Shown piece by piece: positions 24,657-33,091 of a stretch of DNA of 41,546 nucleotides. The position numbers and the translations under genes were made by a program. The stretch covers positions 1-41,546 of the forward strand of contig JANNMJ010000093.1 in the NCBI GenBank assembly GCA_031397815.1, written 5' to 3'. Origin of the DNA: JANNMJ01 sp031397815 (lineage in GTDB: Bacteria; Bacteroidota; Bacteroidia; Cytophagales; Hymenobacteraceae). Numbering within the stretch: position 1 is the stretch's first letter; each line of letters starts with the position of its first letter. The notes under the pieces are model-generated. The model worked only from the letters and a program-made list of their open reading frames with translations. It did no database searches and was not told where the DNA came from.

Positions 24657-25172
24657 ATGACCTCATCAGAATTCACCCTCGAAGTCCAAAAGCTCTCGCA
24701 GACGCTGCGGCCCGCGGCGATGAATCTCACCCGAGATGCTGACGACGCGAAGGACTTAGTGCAGGAAACGCTCTTAAAGGCGCTCATCAACCGCGACAAG
24801 TTTCGGTTGGGGACGAACCTCAAGGCGTGGCTCTACACGATCATGCGCAACACGTTTATCAACAATTACAATAAGATAACGAAGCGCAACCAGAACATTG
24901 ATGCCACGGAGTACTTCCAGTACTTCAACACCGATGAGAACTACATCACCCAGAACGGCGCGAGCAGCACGTTCGTGATGAATGACCTGCACGCCGCCAT
25001 CGGCAAGCTCGAAGAGGCGTACCGGACGCCGTTCATGATGTACTACATCGGGTACAAGTACCTGGAGATTGCCGCCAAGCTCCGGATTCCGATCGGCACC
25101 GTCAAGAACCGCATCCACATTGCTCGGAAAGAGCTGAAGGCTCAGCTCAAAGTTTATCAGCCCGGCGTCTAG
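24657..25172 (+). CDS. ECF-type sigma factor linked to carotenoid genes
   Basis: A 171-residue sigma factor with regions 2 and 4 only. Region 2: LTRDADDAKDLVQETLLKAL (about 24-43) and NLKAWLYTIMRNTFINNYNK. Region 4: LEEAYRTPFMMYYIGYKYLE followed by the helix-turn-helix IAAKLRIPIGTVKNRIHIARKEL. The ATG at 24657 is favoured because a complete promoter lies 30-60 bases upstream and would fall inside any longer frame. It contains no anti-sigma-like partner nearby; control may instead be transcriptional through the preceding MerR-type regulator. It probably directs transcription of crtI and downstream genes, which is inferred from position. Confidence 0.9.
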   Translation: MTSSEFTLEVQKLSQTLRPAAMNLTRDADDAKDLVQETLLKALINRDKFRLGTNLKAWLYTIMRNTFINNYNKITKRNQNIDATEYFQYFNTDENYITQNGASSTFVMNDLHAAIGKLEEAYRTPFMMYYIGYKYLEIAAKLRIPIGTVKNRIHIARKELKAQLKVYQPGV

Positions 25173-25217
25173 GCTTGCCCTAGCGTTGCGCTGCTCAGGA
25201 ACCCAAGGTGAAGGGGA

Positions 25218-25270
25218 GAGCCGCGGGGGAAGCAGGTCAGCCGTAAGGCGGGCGGCTTCTCTCGCGGCTC
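25218..25270 (+). other. Possible structured RNA element or terminator after the sigma gene
   Basis: GAGCCGCG (25218-25225) and CGCGGCTC (25263-25270) are complementary, and an inner AAGC/GCTT pair lies between them. GTTTC follows without a long T run. It lies in the 220-base gap before crtI. Confidence 0.3.
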
Positions 25271-25392
25271 GTTTCATGTGGCGGGGCGGCACCCATAAAG
25301 CCATTTGGGCCGTTTACCTGTTGAGCGGGGTAAGCGCGGGTTTGTGATTACGTTTAGGGGAGAAGTTTCTTCACGCAGATTTTTACAGGTTG

Positions 25393-26901
25393 ATGGCGCA
25401 GGCGATTGTGATTGGGGCTGGCTTTGCCGGTCTTTCTTGTGCAACGGCACTTGCCAAGCGCGGCTACCGCGTGACGGTGCTCGAGAAGAACGACCAGCCC
25501 GGCGGGCGCTGCCGGATGTGGGAGCAGAGCGGATTCACGTTCGATATGGGGCCGAGCTGGTACTGGATGCCCGAAGTGTTCGAGGAATACTTTGCGCGCT
25601 ACGGCCACAAGGTCAGCGATTTCTACGAGCTGGTGCGCCTCGATCCGTCGTATCAGGTGGTGTTTGGGCCGAACGACGTGGTGCCCGTGCCCGCACAGAT
25701 GACGGCGCTGCGGGCGCTGTTCGAGCAGCTGGAGCCGGGCGCCGGTGCGCGCCTCGACGAATTTCTCCGACAAGCGGCGTATAAGTACCGAGTCGGAATG
25801 GGCGAGTTCGTATGGAAGCCAAGCCGCTCGGTGCGCGAGTTCCTCGACCCGCGCCTCGTCGTGGACGCCGTCCGGCTCGACCTCTTACAGTCGATGAGCC
25901 GCCACGTCCGGAAGTTTTTCAAGCACCCGCACCTCATCAAGCTGCTCGAATTTCCGGTGCTCTTCCTCGGCGCCACGCCACAGAATACGCCCGCGCTTTA
26001 CTCCTTGATGAACTACGCCGATTTGGCGCTCGGGACGTGGTATCCGCTCGGCGGGATGTACCAGATTGTGCGCGGAATGGTGACCGTGGCGCAGGAAAAC
26101 GGCGTCGAGATTCGGTGTTCCGAAGCCGTGACGCAGATTGAAGTTAGTCCGAAGGGGCGCGCTACGGCCGTCATCACCAGCACTGGGCGCTACGAAGCCG
26201 ACGTGGTGGTGGCCGGGGCTGATTACCACCACATCGAGCAGCACGTGCTACCCGCCGCGTGGCGCACCTACGACGAGCCGTATTGGCAGAGCCGCACGAT
26301 GGCGCCGTCGTCGCTGCTGTTCTACCTCGGCATCAACCGGAAATGTGAGCGGCTGCTGCACCACACGCTGTTTTTCGACGAGGATTTCGACGTTCACGCC
26401 CGCGATATCTACACGTCGCCGCGCTGGCCAGACCGGCCTTTGTTCTACGTCTCGGCCACGAGCAAGACCGACCCCACCGCCGCGCCGCCCGACGGCGAAA
26501 ACCTCTTCGTTCTGATGCCCGTCGCCCCCGGCCTCACCGACGACGACGATACCGTCCGCGAGCGCTATTACCAGCTTCTGCTGACCCGGCTCGAAGCGTT
26601 TTGCGGCCACCCCATCCGGCCGCACGTAGTGGTGAAGCGCAGCTACGCGCACCGCGATTTTCAGGCCGATTACCACGCGTTCCAAGGCAACGCCTACGGG
26701 TTGGCGAACACGCTCCGCCAAACGGCTATCCTGAAACCGGCGCTCAAAAGCGCCCGCGTTCAAAACCTTTATTTCACTGGGCAGCTTACGGTACCGGGTC
26801 CGGGCGTACCGCCGTCGTTGATTTCCGGCGAAGTAGTTGCGCGGGAAATCGCCCGTGACTTGCCCGTAAACGCCGTTTCTGCTCGTCAAGGCCATGGCTG
26901 A
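25393..26901 (+). CDS. crtI: Phytoene desaturase (CrtI-type, FAD-dependent)
   Basis: A 502-residue flavoprotein that desaturates phytoene to lycopene or a related intermediate at the membrane. The FAD-binding dinucleotide fold opens the protein: VIGAGFAGLSCA (G8, G10, G13) with LEKNDQPGGRCR shortly after. The C-terminal family signature is FTGQLTVPGPGVPPSLISGE. The length is typical of bacterial CrtI. The ATG at 25393 is chosen; an adjacent TTG at 25390 would add one residue. The last 8 bases overlap the start of crtB, indicating coupled translation. A near-consensus TACGTTTA lies at 25349-25356, but its spacing to a TTG is long, so a separate promoter is uncertain. Confidence 0.95.
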   Translation: MAQAIVIGAGFAGLSCATALAKRGYRVTVLEKNDQPGGRCRMWEQSGFTFDMGPSWYWMPEVFEEYFARYGHKVSDFYELVRLDPSYQVVFGPNDVVPVPAQMTALRALFEQLEPGAGARLDEFLRQAAYKYRVGMGEFVWKPSRSVREFLDPRLVVDAVRLDLLQSMSRHVRKFFKHPHLIKLLEFPVLFLGATPQNTPALYSLMNYADLALGTWYPLGGMYQIVRGMVTVAQENGVEIRCSEAVTQIEVSPKGRATAVITSTGRYEADVVVAGADYHHIEQHVLPAAWRTYDEPYWQSRTMAPSSLLFYLGINRKCERLLHHTLFFDEDFDVHARDIYTSPRWPDRPLFYVSATSKTDPTAAPPDGENLFVLMPVAPGLTDDDDTVRERYYQLLLTRLEAFCGHPIRPHVVVKRSYAHRDFQADYHAFQGNAYGLANTLRQTAILKPALKSARVQNLYFTGQLTVPGPGVPPSLISGEVVAREIARDLPVNAVSARQGHG

Positions 26902-27829
26902 TTCTTCCTCTTCTCCTCGTCCGGCGGCGCCGTCGGTTCCGGCGGCGGCGGCAGTACCGTCCCGCGCTAACCTCGCCAATCTCGACTGGGCGGCGGAGCT
27001 TTATGACCGTACCGCGCTCGGTATGAGCGCGCACCTGACGCACCGGTATAGTACGTCGTTCACGCTTGGCATCCGCACGCTGGCGCCGGGGCTGCGCCCG
27101 CCGGTGTACGCCATTTACGGGTTCGTGCGCTTGGCCGACGAGATCGTCGATACCTTCCACAGCCACGACAAAGCCGCGCTCCTCGCCGATTTCACCCGGC
27201 AAACCCACGAAGCGATTGCCGACCGGCTCAGTCTGAACCCCGTGCTGCACGCGTTTCAGCTCGTCGTGAATCGGTATGGAATCGAGATGGAGCTGATTGA
27301 AGCGTTTTTGCAGTCGATGGCCCTCGACCTCGACGAAACCCGCGCCTACGACCAGCGCCTCTATGAGAAGTACATCTATGGCTCCGCCGAAGTGGTCGGG
27401 CTGATGTGCCTGCGCGTCTTCTGCGACGGTCAGCCCGCGCTCTACGACCGCCTCCGCGAACCCGCGCGCCGGTTAGGAGCGGGATTCCAGAAAGTCAATT
27501 TCCTCCGCGACCTCCGCAGCGATTACGCCGAGCGCGGCCGCACCTACTTCCCGGCCGTCGATTTCACGTGCTTCGACGACACCGCCAAGCGCGCCATCGA
27601 AGCCGATATCCGCGCCGATTTCGTGGCCGGTCTGGAAGGGATTCGGGGGCTGCCCCGGACGGCCCGGCTGGGCGTATTCTTGGCCTACACGTATTATCAG
27701 CGGCTTTTCACGCGCATCTGCCAAGTGCCCGCGGCGCGCGTGCAGGGCGAGCGCATCCGCGTGCCGGACGCGTGGAAGCTGGCGCTGCTCGCTAGCTCGT
27801 GGGTGCGGTTCCGTTTGGGCGCCGTCTGA
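26894..27829 (+). CDS. crtB: Phytoene synthase (squalene/phytoene synthase family)
   Basis: A 311-residue enzyme that joins two geranylgeranyl diphosphates to give phytoene, the first step of the pathway. Both Mg-diphosphate binding regions are present: LADEIVDT (D82, E83, D86) and FLRDLRSDYAERGRTYFP (D206, D210). RYSTSF (51-56), another family motif, is also visible. The first 25-30 residues are Ser/Pro/Ala-rich, longer than in most relatives, and likely disordered. The ATG lies 8 bases inside the end of crtI. The product goes straight to CrtI. Confidence 0.95.
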   Translation: MADSSSSPRPAAPSVPAAAAVPSRANLANLDWAAELYDRTALGMSAHLTHRYSTSFTLGIRTLAPGLRPPVYAIYGFVRLADEIVDTFHSHDKAALLADFTRQTHEAIADRLSLNPVLHAFQLVVNRYGIEMELIEAFLQSMALDLDETRAYDQRLYEKYIYGSAEVVGLMCLRVFCDGQPALYDRLREPARRLGAGFQKVNFLRDLRSDYAERGRTYFPAVDFTCFDDTAKRAIEADIRADFVAGLEGIRGLPRTARLGVFLAYTYYQRLFTRICQVPAARVQGERIRVPDAWKLALLASSWVRFRLGAV

Positions 27830-27902
27830 GGGGTAAATTGGGTCGCGTTCCCTGTGTCGTTTCCTATGCTGTTCCCTCTCCACCTTCCCCACCCTTACGC
27901 CT

Positions 27903-28448
27903 GTGACGACGTTCCTGAACCTCTGGTGGCTGACCTTCTGGGTATGCCGACCGCTTGGGCTGCTGGCGCCCACCCCGGCCGCCGTGCCTGACCTGACGCG
28001 GTTACGGCACCTGTACGCCGAAGCGGTGCAAGAGGAAGCGGCCGCCAAAAGCTTCCACTCGGTGCTGCACCCGTACAACGGCGCCGATGCGGCGATTCTC
28101 GCGTACCGGGGCGTGGCGGAAGCCCTTTTGGCGCGCTACCAGTGGAGTCCGATGGCGAAGCTGCGGGCCGTGCGCGAAGCCCAGCGCCTGTTCAAACGGG
28201 CCGTCGGATTAGCGCCCGAAAACGTCGAGGTGCGTTTTCTGCGGTACACCGTCGAGGCGAATGTGCCGCATTACTTGGGGTTCAGTCAGCATCTGGCCGA
28301 AGACCGGGCGCACATCATCAAAGGCGCGCGGAACTACCCGAACCTCGGCCTCGACGCGCATTCCTTGCAATTGATTCGTGATTTTATGCTCGCCCACGGC
28401 GACTGTAACGCCGAAGAAGCGGCGATGCTGCGGCGGGTCGCGCCGTGA
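27903..28448 (+). CDS. Conserved exported protein of unknown function in the carotenoid cluster
   Basis: A 181-residue protein from a GTG start at 27903; the nearby ATG at 27866 is out of frame. A short hydrophobic N-terminus (about 3-25) suggests a signal peptide. The mature part is helical and TPR-like, with FHSVLHPYNGADAAILAYRG, KLRAVREAQRLFKRAVGLAP and NVEVRFLRYTVEANVPHYLG. I recall this pattern from Bacteroidota proteins near carotenoid genes, but I know no function for it. Its position between crtB and ispH suggests a role in carotenoid assembly, transport or membrane organisation. No catalytic residues stand out. Confidence 0.75.
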   Translation: MTTFLNLWWLTFWVCRPLGLLAPTPAAVPDLTRLRHLYAEAVQEEAAAKSFHSVLHPYNGADAAILAYRGVAEALLARYQWSPMAKLRAVREAQRLFKRAVGLAPENVEVRFLRYTVEANVPHYLGFSQHLAEDRAHIIKGARNYPNLGLDAHSLQLIRDFMLAHGDCNAEEAAMLRRVAP

Positions 28449-28587
28449 GTAGGCTGGTATTAAGCGGTACCTTAACCGGTAGATTAAGACGAATATTATT
28501 ACCTCTTATCTGAGCGCAGGCCGGGGCTTTTCAGAAGCCGTTTTCTGTCGAAATCTCCTCCTTCCTCCCAAACTTCTCCTTCCTTCC

Positions 28588-29481
28588 ATGTCGCATTCGT
28601 CAAACCTTGTGGCGCCTCTGAGGGTTGAGGGAGCCATGTTGCAGCTCACCGTACAGATAGATTCTCAGTCCGGCTTCTGCTTCGGCGTCGTCTATGCCAT
28701 TCAAATGGCGGAAGACTTGCTCGCCGAGCGTGGGTACTTGTATTGTCTGGGCGATATCGTGCACAACGACGGCGAAGTGGCGCGCCTCACCCGCCTCGGG
28801 CTGCGCGTCATCGATCACGCCACCCTCGCGGCCCTGCGCGACGAGCCGGTCCTGATTCGGGCGCACGGCGAGCCGCCCGCGACTTACCGAATGGCCCTCG
28901 ACAACAACCTGACGCTCATCGACGCGTCGTGCCCGGTGGTGCTGAAGCTGCAAAACCGCATCAAAACGTCGTACGACCGGCGCGAAAAGCTCTTTCTGTA
29001 CGGCAAGCGCGGCCACGCCGAAGTCCTCGGTCTGCAAGGCCAAACGAACGGCGAGGCGATCGTTTTCGAATCCCTCGACGAGCTGTTGGCGCACGACCTG
29101 CCCGACTCACTCACCCTCTACAGCCAGACCACGAAGAGCACCGCGTCGTTCTACAACATCGTGCGCGAGCTGGAAGCGCGCGGCAAGCAGGTGCAGGTCA
29201 ACGATACGATTTGCCGACAGGTCTCGAACCGCGATGAGCAGCTCCGGACGTTCGCGACGCTCTACAACGTCGTGATTTTCGTGTCCGGCACGAAAAGCTC
29301 CAACGGCAAAGTCCTCTACGAAGTCTGTCGGCAGACGAACCCGCGCACCCACTTCATCTCCGACCCCGCCGAGCTGCAACCCGAGTGGTTCGCCGCCCAC
29401 GAAACCGTTGGGGTGTGCGGCGCCACTTCCACGCCGTGGTGGCTGATGGATCAGGTGCGCCTCGCCTTAGAACAGCTGTGA
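28588..29481 (+). CDS. ispH: 4-hydroxy-3-methylbut-2-enyl diphosphate reductase
   Basis: A 297-residue iron-sulfur enzyme of the MEP pathway that makes IPP and DMAPP, the precursors of carotenoids. The three cluster-binding cysteines are C31 (SGFCFGV), C115 (DASCPVV) and C209 (NDTICRQV). The proton-relay Glu is E145 in GHAEVLGL, and the TTKS motif (about 181-184) and RAHGEPP also fit. The length is usual. The first 16 residues precede the core fold, so a second ATG at codon 17 (MLQLTVQ) may be the true start. The TGA stop overlaps the GTG start of crtW by GTGA, linking precursor supply with pigment synthesis in one transcript. Confidence 0.95.
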   Translation: MSHSSNLVAPLRVEGAMLQLTVQIDSQSGFCFGVVYAIQMAEDLLAERGYLYCLGDIVHNDGEVARLTRLGLRVIDHATLAALRDEPVLIRAHGEPPATYRMALDNNLTLIDASCPVVLKLQNRIKTSYDRREKLFLYGKRGHAEVLGLQGQTNGEAIVFESLDELLAHDLPDSLTLYSQTTKSTASFYNIVRELEARGKQVQVNDTICRQVSNRDEQLRTFATLYNVVIFVSGTKSSNGKVLYEVCRQTNPRTHFISDPAELQPEWFAAHETVGVCGATSTPWWLMDQVRLALEQL

Positions 29482-30263
29482 GGCCGGTTGATTTATCGGT
29501 GGCGCCGTCAGTCTCGTCATCGGTCAGCTCGCCGGTCGCGCCGCCTGATTCCCGCTTCCGGGCTGCCGCTGCTCGCCCGCGCGAGTGGCGCGGCGTGGTG
29601 GTGGCGTGCCTGATTCTGATTACCTGGACCGGTCTGCTCGGGTGGCTGCTGCTCGCTTACCCCGCCCCGCTCGATTCGCCGCTCACGTGGCTGCTCATCC
29701 TGCCGATGACGCACCTCTACACGGGCTTGTTCATCTCGGCGCACGATGCGATGCATGGCACCCTCGCGCCGGGGCGGCCCCGCCTTAATCGGGCGCTCGG
29801 CACGGTGGCGGCGCTGCTGTTCGCGTTCAACTGGTACCCACGGCTGCTGCCGCGCCACCACGCACACCACCGCCACGTCGCGACCCCTGACGATCCCGAT
29901 TTCCACGACGGGGAGCACCCGAATTACGTGCTCTGGCTTGTGCGCTTTGCGTGGCAATACGTCACGGTGTGGCAGGTGCTGGGGATGGCCGTCACGTACA
30001 ATCTGCTGAAGCTGGCGGGCATCCACGTACCCAACCTGATTCTGTACTGGATTGCGCCCGCCGTCCTTGCCACTATTCAGCTGTTCACGTTCGGCACTTG
30101 GCTGCCGCACCGGGGCCAGCATTCGGCGGATAACCCGCACCACGCCCGCTCGCAAGCGCCAAACCACCTGTGGGCATTCGTGTCGTGCTACTTCTTCGGC
30201 TATCATTACGAGCACCACGAGTACCCCGCCGTGCCGTGGTGGCGGCTGTGGCGCACGCGGTAG
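29478..30263 (+). CDS. crtW: Beta-carotene ketolase (CrtW-type, fatty acid desaturase superfamily)
   Basis: A 261-residue diiron membrane enzyme that adds a keto group at C4 of beta-ionone rings. The histidine boxes are HDAMH (H89-H93, within FISAHDAMHG, a CrtW hallmark), HHAHH (127-131, followed by HVATPDDPDFH) and HYEHH (H243-H247). Hydrophobic helices lie at about 40-60, 70-87, 105-118, 160-180 and 188-208. The GTG at 29478 is chosen because it overlaps the ispH stop as GTGA; a GTG at 29499 is another option. The frame stays open upstream inside ispH. With CrtZ it could give astaxanthin-like or related keto-hydroxy carotenoids. Other desaturase-family hydroxylases are a lesser possibility. 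Confidence 0.88.
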   Translation: MRPVDLSVAPSVSSSVSSPVAPPDSRFRAAAARPREWRGVVVACLILITWTGLLGWLLLAYPAPLDSPLTWLLILPMTHLYTGLFISAHDAMHGTLAPGRPRLNRALGTVAALLFAFNWYPRLLPRHHAHHRHVATPDDPDFHDGEHPNYVLWLVRFAWQYVTVWQVLGMAVTYNLLKLAGIHVPNLILYWIAPAVLATIQLFTFGTWLPHRGQHSADNPHHARSQAPNHLWAFVSCYFFGYHYEHHEYPAVPWWRLWRTR

Positions 30264-30323
30264 GGGAGGAGATGTGGAGATGTGAGGGGATGTGAGGGAG
30301 ATGTGGGGATGATGGGAATGTGA
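30264..30323. repeat. GATGTGGGGATGTG-type simple repeat
   Basis: Degenerate tandem copies of GAGATGTG/GGGATGTG begin right after the crtW stop. A similar stretch follows mraY at 40519-40556. The 30264-30845 gap holds no supported gene. Confidence 0.6.
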
Positions 30324-30348
30324 ACCCGTGAGATACCCGTCCAACACG

Positions 30349-30387
30349 CACCCCCGGCCCCACTCCATTGGAGAGGGGGCGGGGGTG
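30349..30387. repeat. GC-rich hairpin CACCCCCGGCCCC...GGGGGCGGGGGTG
   Basis: Two 13-base arms pair almost fully around ACTCCATTGGAGA, which itself contains a CTCCA/TGGAG stem. It is probably another dispersed palindromic repeat. Confidence 0.6.
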
Positions 30388-30441
30388 AGAACGCGCGTCA
30401 AGCCTCCATACTATGTCCTCTAAAGCAAAATTTTTTGAGCC

Positions 30442-30470
30442 GAAACCGCCGCTGATGCAGGCGGTTTTTC
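30442..30470 (+). terminator. Intrinsic terminator after the carotenoid cluster
   Basis: GAAACCGCC and GGCGGTTTTT pair around a 9-base loop and end in a T run. It is the likely end of the crt transcript. Confidence 0.75.
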
Positions 30471-30845
30471 CGTGCCCTTCCCGCTGAGATAGCCACGACG
30501 TTGTGCGCTGCGGACGACTGGAGCTTGGAGCCGGATGCCTCAAAAAAGAGCTGATTTATAAGCCCTTGGCTGATAGCGTAAGGTCGCGGCGCGGCGAGAT
30601 CATTTGAACTTGATTGAATAGAAAGTTTTTTTATAAAATACACTGAATATAACTAGCCAACTACTAAGCGGTCAGTGGAATGAGCGGTTTTTTAAACAAA
30701 AAATGGGCGCCACATAACCTGTGCCGAAGCAAGTGCGTAAGAGGCTCAGAATCGAGATTTAAACGGTTGTTTTCCCCGATATAATCGGCGGCTTTCTCTC
30801 GATAAACGAACCTTCCCGTTCCACCTCCTTCCTCTTGCACCTGAG

Positions 30846-32972
30846 ATGAACTCTACCCATTTCTTCCCCAAATCAGTCAACGGCCGACAGACGCGCCACC
30901 TGACTGCCACGGCCATGCTGGCCGCTTTCTCGATCTTCAATGCCAATGCTCAGGCGCTGCGCGATACGGTCATGACGACCGACGGCGTGGTTCCGGCCGG
31001 TAATTACCGTAACGTAACCATCAACCCCGGCATTAATGCCACGGTGAGCGGTATCGTGGATGTGACAGGCACTTTCCGGGTGCGCAGTAATGGCGTGCTT
31101 TCAGTAGCGGATGCGGCGTATGTGTCCGGTAATAATTTCGTGCTGGAAGAAGACGGCGGTATGCTCCTCGAAACCCAAGTGGGCGTCGACGGCACTACCA
31201 CTGGCCCTATCCGGACGGTGAATAAAAATCTCGGCAACCGTGGCCGCTTCACCTTCAATAATGCCACTCAGGCGCAGGTGACGGGCCCGAGCTTCCCGGA
31301 CGAAGTCGGCGAGCTAGTCATTAATAACCCAAGCGGATTGGGTGTTTCGCTGACGCGCCCATTGGGGGTACGGGAGCGCCTATACCTGCGGAATGGTGAG
31401 CTGCGGACGAATGGTCAGAAATTGACGCTGATTTCGCGCACGCCGGACACAGCGCAGGTGACGGCCGCGTCGTGCGTAGTTTTTCAATTAAATGGTACGA
31501 TTGTCGGCCCGGTTTCGACGCAGCGGTATATTAACCCGCGCTTTAATGCCGGAGTTGGTTATCGCCATTTCTCGTCGTCGGTGAGCGGCAATACGGTGGC
31601 CGATTTTTCATCGGATGCGAATTTCGACGCCATCGTTAACCCTCAGTATAATACCACTCCTTACGCCGACCGCTTCACGACCGGCGCCGTGGTTCCTTAC
31701 CCAAACACGTTCTACTACGACGAGGCACAAGTAGGTACGGGCGGCCCCGGCAGCTACGATGCCGTGTTCAACCAAGGCTACCAGTCGCCTAACTCGCTGG
31801 CAGAGCCAATCGTGACGACTCGCGGCTACACCGTCCGCATCCCGGCTTCGGCCACCACGGAATTCACTGGTACCCTCAACAACGGCGATATCTCGACGCC
31901 CGCTCTGACCCGCGGCACGCTCAACGAATCGGGCTGGCACTTGGTCGGCAACCCATACGCCTCGAAAATCGACTGGACGCTCCTCGTCCGCACGAACCTG
32001 ATGAACTCGTTCTACGAGTACCGCTCGAACGGCGTAACCTCCGGTGTGTACGACAGCTACGTGAACGGTGTAGCCACCTCCGGCGACGGCGACCCACGCT
32101 CAGGCGTGAACCAGTACATCGCAGCTAACCAAGCGTTCTTCGTTCGGGTATCGACCCCCGGCGCAACCGGCCGCCTCGACTTCTCGAACGCCGCTCGGAT
32201 CACCGAATTCCGTAACGACCCAACGGCGCCTTTCTTCCGCCCAGGCAGCACGAGCACGACTAACCCACTGGTTCGCCTTCGCATCAAGGATGCCGCCAAC
32301 GTGGCCAGCGAGTGTGTGGTGTACTTCCCGCAAGGCGCTACCACGGGCGTAGATGTTGATTACGATGCTTACTACATCGGCGGCGGTCACCCAGTGGCGC
32401 TGTTCTCGCAAGTCGGCACCGATAACCTCTCGATCAACGGTCTGCCCACCCTCACCAACACCACCGATTACACGGTGGCACTGGTAGCAAACGGCCGCGC
32501 CGCCGGTACCTACACCATCAACGCCGCGGAGCTGCTCGATATGCCTGCCGGTTTCCAGGTGCTGCTGCAAGATGCCGTCACCGGCACCTCGCAAGACCTT
32601 ACCCAGAACCCTATCTACACCTACACCTCGACCGGTAACAACGCCAACGCCACCCGTTTCACGGTGCGCTTCCGGACCAGCGGCGTGACCGGCATCAGCG
32701 AAACCCTCGCCGCCAGCACCATCGATGTGTATCCGAACCCGCTCAAAGCGTCGGATCGCCTGATGATTTCGCTCCCCGGCGTGGAACAAGGCAAGCGCGT
32801 GACGGCTACGCTCGTCAACCAGCTCGGCCAGCGCGTGTGGTCGGGTAGCTTCAACGCCGCCCTCGGCGGTGTGCGTCAAGAGATTGCCGCTCCGCTTGCG
32901 AAAGGTGTCTACACGATGCAATTCTCCCTGCCCGACGGTTCGAAGCCGACCCGCCGCGTGGTGGTCCAATAA
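30846..32972 (+). CDS. T9SS-sorted surface protein of unknown function
   Basis: A 708-residue secreted protein. The N-terminus (to about residue 36, AAFSIFNANA-Q) is a signal peptide. The body starts with VVPAGNYRNVTINPG, a strand-rich module related to the C-terminal half of the DUF4331 fusion at 12259-16023; both share QRYINPRFNAGVGYRHFSS-like and GWHLVGNPYASKIDW-like segments. The last 80 or so residues are a T9SS sorting domain (IDVYPNPLKASDRLMIS to GVYTMQFSLPDGSKP). Codons in the first third are richer in T/A third positions than in the rest, which may mean a mosaic origin. An AT-rich stretch lies upstream (30600-30800) and a strong terminator downstream. No enzymatic motif was recognised. 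Confidence 0.88.
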   Translation: MNSTHFFPKSVNGRQTRHLTATAMLAAFSIFNANAQALRDTVMTTDGVVPAGNYRNVTINPGINATVSGIVDVTGTFRVRSNGVLSVADAAYVSGNNFVLEEDGGMLLETQVGVDGTTTGPIRTVNKNLGNRGRFTFNNATQAQVTGPSFPDEVGELVINNPSGLGVSLTRPLGVRERLYLRNGELRTNGQKLTLISRTPDTAQVTAASCVVFQLNGTIVGPVSTQRYINPRFNAGVGYRHFSSSVSGNTVADFSSDANFDAIVNPQYNTTPYADRFTTGAVVPYPNTFYYDEAQVGTGGPGSYDAVFNQGYQSPNSLAEPIVTTRGYTVRIPASATTEFTGTLNNGDISTPALTRGTLNESGWHLVGNPYASKIDWTLLVRTNLMNSFYEYRSNGVTSGVYDSYVNGVATSGDGDPRSGVNQYIAANQAFFVRVSTPGATGRLDFSNAARITEFRNDPTAPFFRPGSTSTTNPLVRLRIKDAANVASECVVYFPQGATTGVDVDYDAYYIGGGHPVALFSQVGTDNLSINGLPTLTNTTDYTVALVANGRAAGTYTINAAELLDMPAGFQVLLQDAVTGTSQDLTQNPIYTYTSTGNNANATRFTVRFRTSGVTGISETLAASTIDVYPNPLKASDRLMISLPGVEQGKRVTATLVNQLGQRVWSGSFNAALGGVRQEIAAPLAKGVYTMQFSLPDGSKPTRRVVVQ

Positions 32973-33000
32973 TCCGGATTTGTAATCCTCTGTTCAAGCA

Positions 33001-33028
33001 GAAAGCCCGCCACTTGGCGGGCTTTCTT
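33001..33028 (+). terminator. Intrinsic terminator
   Basis: GAAAGCCCGCC-ACTT-GGCGGGCTTTC forms an 11-pair stem followed by TT, just after the T9SS-sorted protein gene. Confidence 0.85.
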
Positions 33029-33091
33029 GCGTTTTGGGGGGAGAGTAAGCTCGGGGTAGATTGGGACGCGAGTAATACCGGCCAAGCAAGG

